From the NCBI GenBank assembly GCA_002390845.1, contig DGQT01000003.1:1-60347 (forward strand): a stretch of DNA of 60,347 nt. Reading direction: 5' to 3'. The first letter of the stretch is position 1, and each line of letters begins with the position of its first letter. This document shows, one piece after another, positions 53,396 to 60,347 of this stretch. The notes beneath the pieces are model-generated. The model did no database searches. It was not told where the DNA came from and was given only the letters and a program-made list of their open reading frames with translations. The position numbers were made by a program, and so were the translations under genes. This DNA is from Chitinophagaceae bacterium UBA4407. GTDB lineage: Bacteria > Bacteroidota > Bacteroidia > Chitinophagales > Chitinophagaceae.

Positions 53396-53911
53396 TTAAT
53401 CGTGTTTATCTTTACTTTTTTCGTTTGGTTTTTTATCCTTGTTTTTGTTCTTTTCCATTTGTTCTCTTTCCCGCTTCTCATTTTCCTTTTTGTACTTATT
53501 ATTTATAATAACATATTTTGTTTCTGAACTGTTGCGGATAATCACTTGTTTGTTGTTATTGCCTTTATACTTCTGGTAATTTACAACATGAACACTGTGG
53601 TGCAGGTAAGCTCTTGGTTCATTGATCACCACTTTGTAAGTAGAAAATAAATCATAGTTACGATACCTTACAGGCATGTAAGGTGAAAAGATCCAGCGAC
53701 CTCTTTCAAAATAAACATAGCGTTGGGTAGGTACATAGTAGTATACATCAATGTCGGGCATATAATAATATTGTACATAATCGTAACCAACGGGTCCCCA
53801 AACAGGCTGGCTTTCTATATTAAAACTTATATTCACTTTAACCTGAGCCTTAGTTTCGGTAAAGATTAAACCGGCTGTAAAAAATGCGGCGAGTAAAATT
53901 AATTTTTTCAT
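53396..53911 (-). CDS. Exported Tyr-rich protein with charged C-terminal tail
   Basis: 171 aa. Signal peptide (1–22, ending TKAQ), a Tyr/Val-rich middle (YDYVQYYYMPDIDVYYYVPTQRYVYFERGRW), and a Lys/Glu/Asn-rich tail at about 135–171 (NEKREREQMEKNKNKDKK). I do not recognise the family by motif, but similar small exported proteins are common in Bacteroidota. Possibly envelope-associated. Confidence 0.65.
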   Translation of the reverse strand: MKKLILLAAFFTAGLIFTETKAQVKVNISFNIESQPVWGPVGYDYVQYYYMPDIDVYYYVPTQRYVYFERGRWIFSPYMPVRYRNYDLFSTYKVVINEPRAYLHHSVHVVNYQKYKGNNNKQVIIRNSSETKYVIINNKYKKENEKREREQMEKNKNKDKKPNEKSKDKHD

Positions 53912-54042
53912 ACTTTTTTTAATTATTACCCTTAAGCCAAATAGGGTGCCAGCTATTTTTTAAAAATGTTATAGAATCAAAATATGACTTTAGCACAATA
54001 TGATTAAAGATGATTTGGAGCAATGCAGGATACAAAAAAATA

Positions 54043-54081
54043 CCCCTGCCGTTTATTCTTTGTGAATGAAAATGGCAGGGG
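54043..54081 (-). terminator. Terminator of the small lipoprotein at 54110
   Basis: CCCCTGCC (54043–54050) pairs with GGCAGGGG (54074–54081), loop containing ATTC/GAAT. The minus-strand transcript then reads TATTTTTTTG. Confidence 0.8.
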
Positions 54082-54109
54082 CAAAATTTATAATTAGGTA
54101 TATTCTAAT

Positions 54110-54334
54110 TTACTTGCTATAATCTTCCGGAAGATTATCTACAGGTACATTTGTTTTAAATGCGATTGTTTTTGATGCGCTTGAAGGTTTTGGCTCTGTC
54201 ATGCCCACAACAATTACACGCTTATGACGTACCCTGCGTGGATGACGTGCCCTGTATTCAACTGAACATGACTCTAAAGACACTGCTGCAACAATTACGA
54301 TTGCTGCCAGTATGATTTTGTTACGTGTTTCCAT
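54110..54334 (-). CDS. Small basic lipoprotein
   Basis: 74 aa. Signal with lipobox SLESC (Cys23), then a very basic stretch (EYRARHPRRVRHKRVIVVG) and a Pro/Ser-rich tail. No domain recognised. Own terminator at 54043. Confidence 0.65.
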   Translation of the reverse strand: METRNKIILAAIVIVAAVSLESCSVEYRARHPRRVRHKRVIVVGMTEPKPSSASKTIAFKTNVPVDNLPEDYSK

Positions 54335-54429
54335 TTTTTTCTTTTTTACTATTTGTTAATTGATACAACCCCTGCTGCAAAATAAGCTTTTAACCCCAAA
54401 AACTTATATAATAACGGGGCCTGCCCAGC

Positions 54430-54497
54430 AAAGTATCAGAAAGCTCAAGAGTGCGACGCAACAAAGCTTCATGGCAGTACAATTGCCTGGTTCAAAA
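54430..54497 (+). repeat. Core repeat, type A, plus orientation
   Basis: GCTCAAGAGTGCGACGCAA at 54443–54461, CAAAGCTTCATGGCAGTACA, then TTGCCTGGTTCAAAAAA. Confidence 0.9.
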
Positions 54498-54541
54498 AAT
54501 TACTGTTGCGTTTATTTAGCGAACAATATCTTTAACCAATA

Positions 54542-55786
54542 ATGACAACAGAAATCATTAAAACAAATATCTGTATTGTTGGGGCAGGGCCAGCAGGGGC
54601 AACTACCTCTATTATGCTTGCCAAAATGGGCATAGCACATGTAATTGTTGATGCTGCGGATTTTCCAAGAGATAAGACCTGCGGCGACTGCCTTGATCTA
54701 AAAGTGGTTAGGATTTTAAATGAAATTGATCCATTGATTGTAACCAATGAACTTTCGCAACAACAATATTTTGCGGCATCGGCAGGTATGCGGTTCATTC
54801 TTCCCAATGGTAAACATGTAGAATTAATTCCTGAACAAAACAGCACAAATAAAACTGTAGCCAAGCCAATATTTTATGTTTCCAAACGCAGCAATTTCGA
54901 CAACCTTCTTGTTGAAAAAATTGATAACAATTATGCCGATCTAAGGCTTGCAACCCGTGTGGAAAAAATAGAAAGGGAAGGTGGCGGATGGCGTTTGTAT
55001 ACTGTAAATAATTCAAAAAAAATTGAAATTGAAACTCGCATGGTTGTTGGTGCTGATGGTGACCATTCGGTGGTGCTAAAGCATTTACAGCAAAGAAAGG
55101 TTGACCGCAATAATTACGCTGCTGCATTACGCCAGTATTGGAAAGTAGTGGATGGGATGCATAAAGAAAACCTGATCGAAATTTATTTTCCGGCTTCGCT
55201 GCCGTTCTCTTATTTCTGGATTTTTCCATTGCCTAACGGCGAAGCAAATGTTGGTTACGGCATGGCCAGTTACTATGCGGCAAAAAAGAATATCAACATA
55301 AGAAAAGCTTTTGCAGAATTGATAAAACACGATGCATACTTAGCGCCAAGATTTAAGAATGCACAACCATTAGAATCCACAAAAGGCTGGGGAATACCCA
55401 TGGCGGGTTGCAAACGTAAAGCTTATGGTAACGGCTGGTTGCTTGTTGGCGATGCAGCCTCTGTTGTTTCGCCAACTTCAGGCGAAGGTATTGGTACGGG
55501 AATGTTTTCGGGTTTTATTGCTGCGCATTTTTTGCAACGTTCGGTGCAACAAAATAAGTACGATGAAAAAATGTTCACTGCTTACCAGCGCGAAATTCAC
55601 AAACGCTTAAAACAGGAAGAGCTTTTGTATCGCTTTGCCAATGCGCTGCCTGCATCCATTTTTAGTGCGGGCATCAATGCATTACTCTCCAACCGCTTTA
55701 TTCAGAAATGGTGTACAGAAAAAGAAATGAAACGCTGGATACATACTGCTTACAACGAACCTGTGCAGGTAAATCTTAATGCATGA
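54542..55786 (+). CDS. Geranylgeranyl-reductase-like FAD-dependent oxidoreductase
   Basis: 414 aa. Seen: N-terminal FAD motif CIVGAGPAGATTSIMLAKMG (about 11–30), RDKTCGDCLDLKVV, the NAD(P)/FAD motif VVGADGDHSVV (about 163–173) and the second FAD-binding GDAASVVSPTSGEGIGTGMFSG (about 305–326). Known: the family reduces isoprenoid double bonds or hydroxylates quinones. Predicted soluble or peripheral. Substrate unresolved. Confidence 0.87.
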   Translation: MTTEIIKTNICIVGAGPAGATTSIMLAKMGIAHVIVDAADFPRDKTCGDCLDLKVVRILNEIDPLIVTNELSQQQYFAASAGMRFILPNGKHVELIPEQNSTNKTVAKPIFYVSKRSNFDNLLVEKIDNNYADLRLATRVEKIEREGGGWRLYTVNNSKKIEIETRMVVGADGDHSVVLKHLQQRKVDRNNYAAALRQYWKVVDGMHKENLIEIYFPASLPFSYFWIFPLPNGEANVGYGMASYYAAKKNINIRKAFAELIKHDAYLAPRFKNAQPLESTKGWGIPMAGCKRKAYGNGWLLVGDAASVVSPTSGEGIGTGMFSGFIAAHFLQRSVQQNKYDEKMFTAYQREIHKRLKQEELLYRFANALPASIFSAGINALLSNRFIQKWCTEKEMKRWIHTAYNEPVQVNLNA

Positions 55787-55799
55787 TTTTGTAAAAATA

Positions 55800-55890
55800 A
55801 ATTTTAGTAGCCGGGTATTTGTGTGACCAGCTTTTAAATTACTATCAGGCATTCGTTGTGTCACTCACTTGTACGTTCAGAAATATATTC
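55800..55890 (-). repeat. Core repeat, type B, minus orientation
   Basis: TTAGTAGCCGGG outer end, AATTACTATCAGGCATTCG, core TTGTGTCACTCACTTGTAC at 55856–55874, then GTTCAGAAATATATTCAGCA. Left arm of a pair with 55960. Confidence 0.9.
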
Positions 55891-55959
55891 AGCACCATTC
55901 AACCTGCCTAACTATTATACAACCGTTCTCACAAGCTGTTTGAGTTAATTGTAAAATTT

Positions 55960-56064
55960 TGGAAACGCGGCAGCATGTTACCATGAAAGAGGAACTGTGA
56001 ACCGATCCCAAAAGCTTTCGGGGAAGAAAAGCTAAATTTTAGTACTGAAGTCTGGTACAAAATA
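55960..56064 (+). repeat. Core repeat, type D variant, plus orientation
   Basis: ACGCGGCAGCATGTTACCAT, GAGGAACTGTGAACCGATCC, CAAAAGCTTTCGGGGA, then AAGAAAAGCTAAATTTTAGT and TCTGGTACAAAAT. GAGCGTGGCAA of type D is replaced by a CCC...GGG hairpin. Confidence 0.82.
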
Positions 56065-56111
56065 AAATTCTTCCTGCTGTTTGGTGTTTGAATCAATCTT
56101 AGTTTTGCGGC

Positions 56112-56474
56112 ATGCTTACTATAGAACTATCGAAACTGCTTTTTCATGCACATCATGGATTGTATAAAGAAGAGAAAAAGCTGGGAGGTGCTTTTGAAGT
56201 AAACGTTACAGTTCTTCACGCGCCCACTAAATACCCGGTTTTGCATATTGAAGAAACCATAGACTATACAGCAGTTTATAACATTGTACGGCAAAAAATG
56301 GAAAAACCAACACCTTTACTTGAAACCGTAATTACCGCTATTGCTGATGAAATTTTGAAGCAGTTCACACACGCTATGGAAGTTAGTGTAAGCATTACTA
56401 AATTAAATCCGCCCATTATTGCATTCCGGGGATCGGTTGGCGTTAAGTGTATTTTAAAGCGGAATAGCAACTAA
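56112..56474 (+). CDS. folB: Dihydroneopterin aldolase
   Basis: 120 aa. Folate biosynthesis: cleaves dihydroneopterin to 6-hydroxymethyl-dihydropterin. Seen: LLFHAHHGLYKEEKKLGGAFEVNVTV (about 10–35), then IEETIDYTAVYNIVRQKMEKPTPLLETVITAIADEIL with the conserved Tyr/Glu, and VSVSITKLNPPI near the end. Full length. Complements folA/thyA elsewhere in the window, but is not linked to them. Confidence 0.93.
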   Translation: MLTIELSKLLFHAHHGLYKEEKKLGGAFEVNVTVLHAPTKYPVLHIEETIDYTAVYNIVRQKMEKPTPLLETVITAIADEILKQFTHAMEVSVSITKLNPPIIAFRGSVGVKCILKRNSN

Positions 56475-56677
56475 AGAAACGATAAGGCTGCATACTTTAT
56501 ACTGATAATGTGCTGATTTATAATAGTGACTGATATGGATTGTTGAGATAATGGAATTCGAGAAAATAAGATTGGATTAAATTCCTATAAAACTAATAGG
56601 TTATATAGATTTAAATCTTATGTTTGTTAAAGACTTGCAAAGTCTATTAGTAAACTTAAAACTCAAACAGCCATCTT

Positions 56678-57994
56678 ATGGTACCAAAACTCAGTTCACC
56701 TGAAATTTTGAACTTCCTGATTATAGTTAGCATCATACTTATTTCGTCGAGGTTACTTGGCGAAATATTCAGGAAATTTAAGCAGCCACTTGTAGTAGGG
56801 GAGATTCTTGCGGGTATTATTATCGGGCCTTCACTTTTAGGATCTGCGTTTCCTGATCTCTTTAAACAAATCTTCATGAGTCAGCCCCGGGCTTACGGTG
56901 CTTTCGATGGTTTGGCCAATGTGGGTGTAATACTTTTAATGTTTATTGCCGGAACAGAAGTAGATATTAAGATGATTCGTAAAGAGGGCAAATCCGCAGC
57001 ATCTATCAGTTTACTAGGGTTAGTATTGCCTTTTGCTTTTGGCTTTTTATGTATCTGGTTTTTTCATGATTACGTATTTGCAGTTCCCGCAACAGACCGG
57101 CTGATTCCTTCTCTTTTCTTTGGAACAGCACTATCCATTACAGCATTGTCGGTTATCGTAAAAGTGCTGATAGACCTGGACATCATCCGCACAAAAGTTG
57201 GCGGCCTGGTTTTAACAGCAGCCATGATCGATGATTTTTTAGGCTGGATACTGTTCTCCATTATTATACAAATGATGACCGCCAAAGAGGGCGATGCGTC
57301 TTTTACTTCTATTCTGTATATACTTGGGTTTGTTGCTTTGATGATGACAGTAGGCCGCTGGGCAATCGACAGGATACTGGGTTTATCAGCGAAATATTTA
57401 ACCGCCCCAAGTGGTATTATAACGGTAGCTATTTGCCTGTGTTTTCTGGGTGCAGTAGTTACTGAATACCTTGGAATACGGGGTATTTTCGGGGCCTTTC
57501 TAGTGGGTGTAGCCGTAGGCGATTCAAAGCACTTTAATCACCACATTCAGCATATCATACAGGCATTCATTATTAATTTAATAGCACCTTTGTTTTTTGC
57601 CTCTGTTGGCTTAAGGGTAAACTTTGTAACCAATTTCGATTTATCTACCGTTGCAATAATTCTTGGTATAGCCTGCATCGCCAAAATTGTTGGGGCAGGT
57701 TTGGGCAGCCGCATAGGCGGATTAAACAAAAACGAATCAATGGCTGTTGCGTTTGGTATGAATGCACGCGGCTCGCAGGAAATTGTGCTGGGCCTTGCCG
57801 CATTGCAGGCAAAAATAATTGATGAGCAGGTTTTTGTTGGCCTTGTGGTAATGACGATGGTAACCATCTTAATTGCAGGACCTTTAATGAAATTTTATCT
57901 TCAAAAAGATCTGAAAGAAAAGGGTAAATCAACAGAAGCACGGGTGGTTATGCTAGACGAGCAACCCGAGAATGTTGTTGTATCAAATACATAA
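56678..57994 (+). CDS. Cation:proton antiporter (CPA2/Kef-type)
   Basis: 438 aa. About 11–12 hydrophobic segments. Seen: LLGEIFRKFKQPLVVGEILAGIIIGPSLLG (the CPA inverted-repeat helix start), FDGLANVGVILLMFIAGTEVDIKMIR, AAMIDDFLGWILFSI (the ion-binding Asp pair region) and a C-terminal AFGMNARGSQEIVLGLAAL. No RCK/TrkA-N domain, so not a full Kef channel. Exchanges Na+ or K+ for H+ in the inner membrane. Own terminator at 58014. Confidence 0.92.
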   Translation: MVPKLSSPEILNFLIIVSIILISSRLLGEIFRKFKQPLVVGEILAGIIIGPSLLGSAFPDLFKQIFMSQPRAYGAFDGLANVGVILLMFIAGTEVDIKMIRKEGKSAASISLLGLVLPFAFGFLCIWFFHDYVFAVPATDRLIPSLFFGTALSITALSVIVKVLIDLDIIRTKVGGLVLTAAMIDDFLGWILFSIIIQMMTAKEGDASFTSILYILGFVALMMTVGRWAIDRILGLSAKYLTAPSGIITVAICLCFLGAVVTEYLGIRGIFGAFLVGVAVGDSKHFNHHIQHIIQAFIINLIAPLFFASVGLRVNFVTNFDLSTVAIILGIACIAKIVGAGLGSRIGGLNKNESMAVAFGMNARGSQEIVLGLAALQAKIIDEQVFVGLVVMTMVTILIAGPLMKFYLQKDLKEKGKSTEARVVMLDEQPENVVVSNT

Positions 57995-58013
57995 ATTACA
58001 AGATAATTTTATG

Positions 58014-58058
58014 AATAAGGCCCTGCAAGACAATGGTTTCGCAGGGCCTTATTTTTTG
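58014..58058 (+). terminator. Terminator of the antiporter gene
   Basis: AATAAGGCCCTGC / 14-nt loop / GCAGGGCCTTATT followed by TTTTTG. Confidence 0.88.
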
Positions 58059-58059
58059 T

Positions 58060-58142
58060 ATTTTTTTTGAACCAGGCAGTAGAAATTTGTGCATCATTTA
58101 TTGCGTCGCACACTTGTACGTTCTGAATCTTTATTGAGCATT
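58060..58142 (-). repeat. Core repeat, type A, minus orientation
   Basis: TTTTTTTTGAACCAGGC outer end; core variant TTGCGTCGCACACTTGTAC at 58101–58119, then GTTCTGAATCTTTATTGAGC. It mirrors the copy at 60270. Confidence 0.92.
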
Positions 58143-58465
58143 TATCTCAGCGTAGATCGAAGCAAAGATTGTTGGCGGTACACCAATAGCAGCAACAATA
58201 TAATTTACAATTTTGAATCTGGCATTATCTACTAAAGTAGCTATCTCCATCTTCATTTATCTACTTTCATGTGATTGTACAACTTCTTTCCTGATCGGAT
58301 ATTTGCAGAACATATTTCGTATTCATTTCTCGAGGAAAATATTTATTGGTGTTTTGGAAATGGGTTTTCATAAATAATTATGAGTACTGGAATAAAATTT
58401 TTAAATTCAATCTTCCTTAACTCTCTGCAACAATTTTCTGCTAATTAATTAACTCGTACCCAAAC
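58143..58465. other. Region upstream of the FISUMP lipoproteins
   Basis: Starts with GATCGAAGCAAAGATTGTTG, which recurs at about 60001. Otherwise AT-rich with no ORF or RNA seen; it likely contains the promoter of 58466. Confidence 0.45.
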
Positions 58466-59173
58466 ATGAAACAAGCAATTAAAACAGGGCTTGCAGCATT
58501 GGTGCTGTTACTGGCAATCTCCTGTAAAAAAGAAAACAGCACAATTCAAACTTCAAGTATTGACATTAACAATTCCGAGCAGTCTCGTATCCCGGATACT
58601 TTATATTATGCCGGAAAAGCAATCGGAATAGGCACACAGGTATGGATGACTAAAAACCTGGATGTAAGCCATTACAGAAACGGAGACCCCATACCACAGG
58701 TAACAGACCCAATTGCCTGGGCAGCATTAACTACCGGGGCATGGTGCTATTACCCTGCAGCCGGAGCTATCTATGGTAAGTTATACAACTGGTATGCAGT
58801 GAATGACCCAAGGGGCCTGGCCCCGGCAGGTTGGCATGTACCCAGCGATGCAGAATGGACAACGCTGACCACTTTTTTGGGGGGCGAGGCAGTGGCAGGT
58901 GGCAAAATGAAAGAAACGGGTACAACCCATTGGACCTCCCCCAACTATGGTGCCACCAATAGTAGCGGTTTCACAGGGCTTCCGGGTGGCTTCTGTTACA
59001 TTGATGGAACATTCAACCAACTTAGATACTGGGGTTTCTGGTGGAGCTCTACTGAGAACTACTATATCAACTTTGCCGACATCCGCTCCCTGACCTCCAA
59101 CTATGGCAACTTCCCAGGTGGTGGCTACTATAATAAGCACTATGGCCTCTCTGTACGCTGTGTTAAGAATTAA
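58466..59173 (+). CDS. FISUMP-domain lipoprotein, copy 1
   Basis: 235 aa. Lipoprotein signal (LLLAISC, Cys20), a linker, and a FISUMP (Fibrobacter succinogenes major paralogous) domain at about 50–235: GTQVWMTKNLDVSHYRNGD, GKLYNWYAVNDPRGLAPAGWHVPSDAEW, SSGFTGLPGGF, WWSSTENYY and a C-terminal GLSVRCVKN. Known: this C-type-lectin-like fold is surface exposed and in some bacteria is diversified. Its last 35 or so codons are almost all NNC/NNT. Followed 62 bases later by a paralogue with a nearly identical signal sequence. Confidence 0.87.
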   Translation: MKQAIKTGLAALVLLLAISCKKENSTIQTSSIDINNSEQSRIPDTLYYAGKAIGIGTQVWMTKNLDVSHYRNGDPIPQVTDPIAWAALTTGAWCYYPAAGAIYGKLYNWYAVNDPRGLAPAGWHVPSDAEWTTLTTFLGGEAVAGGKMKETGTTHWTSPNYGATNSSGFTGLPGGFCYIDGTFNQLRYWGFWWSSTENYYINFADIRSLTSNYGNFPGGGYYNKHYGLSVRCVKN

Positions 59174-59235
59174 ACTATTTATGAATGCCGCGAGACGATA
59201 TGATTTTTCTCTTAATAATTGAAACAAACCCAAAC

Positions 59236-59967
59236 ATGAAACAAACAATTAAAACAGGGCTTGCAGCATTGGTGCTGTTGCTGGCAATCTCCTGTAAAAA
59301 AGAAAACAGCACAATTCAAACTTCAAGTTTTGATGGTAGCAGTTCTGCGCAGAACGGTATAATTGATGATAAAGTTCTTGCTGGTAATACTGTTACAATA
59401 GGCACACAAGTTTGGATGAATAGCAATTTGAAGACCAAATTTTACCGGAACGGGGACTCCATACCACAGGTAACAAACCGAAAGGCCTGGAAAGCACTAA
59501 CCAAAGGTGCCTGGTGCTGGTATAATAATGATTCTGCCAGATACGCGCAGACTTATGGCAAATTATACAACTGGTATGCAGTAAATGACCCAAGGGGCCT
59601 GGCCCCGGCAGGCTGGCATGTACCCAGTCTCGCAGAATGGTATGCATTATCCGCTTTTTTGGGTGGGGATCTTGTAGCTGGTGGCAAAATGAAATCAACC
59701 GGTACAATTGAAGCGGGCACTGGCTTATGGTCTGCCCCCAACACCGATGCAACTAACAGCAGCGGCTTCACAGGGCTTCCGGGCGGGTTACGTTTCTACG
59801 ATGGGACATTCGGCGATATTGGAGGCGAGGGTATTTGGTGGAGTTCTTCTCCGTGGGGCACTCCCTACGCCCAAGAGGCTATTCTGAATTACTCCTGGGG
59901 CTTGCTGACCATATACTACAAGAACCCTGTGCGAGAAGGTCATTCTATCCGTTGTGTTAAGGATTAA
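59236..59967 (+). CDS. FISUMP-domain lipoprotein, copy 2
   Basis: 243 aa from ATG 59236; the frame opens 17 codons earlier, but the chosen start matches copy 1. The first 90 or so bases are almost identical to copy 1, the middle of the domain is well conserved (GKLYNWYAVNDPRGLAPAGW, SSGFTGLPGGL, WWSSSPWG) and the C-terminal loop region is unrelated up to GHSIRCVKD. A tandem duplication with a diverged binding face. Confidence 0.87.
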   Translation: MKQTIKTGLAALVLLLAISCKKENSTIQTSSFDGSSSAQNGIIDDKVLAGNTVTIGTQVWMNSNLKTKFYRNGDSIPQVTNRKAWKALTKGAWCWYNNDSARYAQTYGKLYNWYAVNDPRGLAPAGWHVPSLAEWYALSAFLGGDLVAGGKMKSTGTIEAGTGLWSAPNTDATNSSGFTGLPGGLRFYDGTFGDIGGEGIWWSSSPWGTPYAQEAILNYSWGLLTIYYKNPVREGHSIRCVKD

Positions 59968-60045
59968 ACTATTTTAAATGCCGCGACAAGGCGGGCCAAG
60001 ATCGAAACGAAGATTAATGGCGGCACGCCAACATGAAAATGTATT

Positions 60046-60202
60046 GAGCTCCGTAGGAGCGTTATGTTAGTAGAATAAATTATAAAACCAGATGATTCAT
60101 CGAGCTCCGTAGGAGCGATACATTTAAAAGCAAAACATGGGTTGAATGTATCACTCCTACGGAGCTCTTTATTTGTAACATGTTTTTATTTCTACTAACA
60201 TA
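60046..60202. repeat. GAGCTCCGTAGGAGCG palindromic repeat cluster
   Basis: GAGCTCCGTAGGAGCG at 60046–60061 and 60102–60117, and its reverse complement (with C-A-C variation) at 60152–60167. The last two form a long hairpin extended by GATACATT/AATGTATC. The outer flanks TTATGTTAGTAGAATAAA and TTTATTTCTACTAACATA also pair, giving a nested palindrome of about 150 bp. Confidence 0.85.
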
Positions 60203-60269
60203 TCGCCTCGCTGAGGCTTGTACATTGCGCGGTTAAACATAAGATATGTATTCGCGTTCCCTTCAATCT

Positions 60270-60347
60270 TCGCTGCGATAAAAGCTCAATATATAATCCA
60301 ACAGTAAAAGTGTGCGATCCCGAAATAAATTCGGGACAGGCTGCCAC
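60270..60347 (+). repeat. Core repeat, type D variant, plus orientation, cut by window end
   Basis: Inner motif AATCTTCGCTGCGATAAAAG and CTCAATATATAATC, then GTAAAAGTGTGCGATCCCGA and ATTCGGGACAGGCTGCCAC. The rest lies outside the window. Confidence 0.82.

Noticed and set aside
59185..59235. Upstream start of the second FISUMP gene
   Set aside because: ATG 59236 aligns exactly with the signal peptide of copy 1; the extra codons would bury the lipoprotein signal.
2321..60347. CRISPR array as an explanation for the repeated 19-mer
   Set aside because: Copies are scattered singly or in inverted pairs in gaps hundreds to thousands of bases apart, with no regular spacers and no cas genes.
1..60347. 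Insertion sequences, integrases, phage or toxin–antitoxin genes
   Set aside because: None of the translated frames shows transposase (DDE/HUH), integrase or toxin–antitoxin motifs.

Overview
The window is a gene-dense, AT-rich chromosomal segment of a Bacteroidota bacterium, most likely Chitinophagaceae or a close relative. The evidence is type IX secretion (T9SS) cargo with C-terminal sorting domains, a PorP/SprF-family protein, gliding-type PKD and FISUMP domain proteins, the Bacteroidota order pheA–aminotransferase–tyrA–DAHP synthase/chorismate mutase, A-rich start contexts without Shine-Dalgarno sites, and promoters of the TTTG/TAnnTTTG kind. I found no rRNA, tRNA, CRISPR array, prophage or transposase.

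Layout. 24–2027: an ECF sigma factor coupled to a membrane-anchored anti-sigma/trypsin-like fusion, with a divergent small lipoprotein. 2440–12967: aromatic amino acid and shikimate genes (pheA, aminotransferase, tyrA, aroF-CM, aroB, aroA, aroC), interrupted by a DEAD-box helicase and a degenerate M23-like protein. 13067–18839: small DUF proteins, a six-repeat T9SS cargo, a thiamine-binding-like protein and a HEAT-like protein. 18842–29168 (minus strand): class IV aminotransferase, sulfotransferase-like protein, TPR and AAA+ proteins, folA-thyA, an esterase lipoprotein, proline dehydrogenase and ffh. 29440–36954: lectin/PKD type B T9SS cargo with its SprF-like partner, then an M12B metalloprotease cargo. 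37249–46204 (minus): FAD/Fe-S oxidase, SDR, SMP-30 lactonase and a 1257-aa propeller sensor kinase. 46654–59967: a histone H1-like mini-gene, C1-like peptidase, DUF1203, NIPSNAP, acyltransferase, prohibitin, EcsC, phosphoesterase, small envelope proteins, a geranylgeranyl-reductase-like flavoprotein, folB, a cation/proton antiporter and two FISUMP lipoproteins.

Two things stand out. First, upstream of pheA there is what looks like a complete ribosome-mediated attenuator. It has a consensus promoter, a 25-codon leader ORF with nine Phe/Tyr codons in an 11-codon run, an antiterminator pairing and a perfect intrinsic terminator. It would tie transcription of the Phe/Tyr operon to charged tRNA-Phe and tRNA-Tyr. 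Second, about 38 copies of an extragenic repeat with a 19-bp core (GTACAAGAGTGCGACGCAA and variants) occupy most intergenic gaps. Their orientation alternates almost perfectly along the chromosome (32 of 37 neighbouring pairs are opposite). Seven gaps carry both arms in the same minus-then-plus order, and the arms exchange internal cassettes. I do not recognise this family. It may be a BIME/MITE-like element or a chromosome-organising or RNA 3'-end element.

All calls were read by eye from sequence. Family assignments rest on remembered motifs, and no database search was run.
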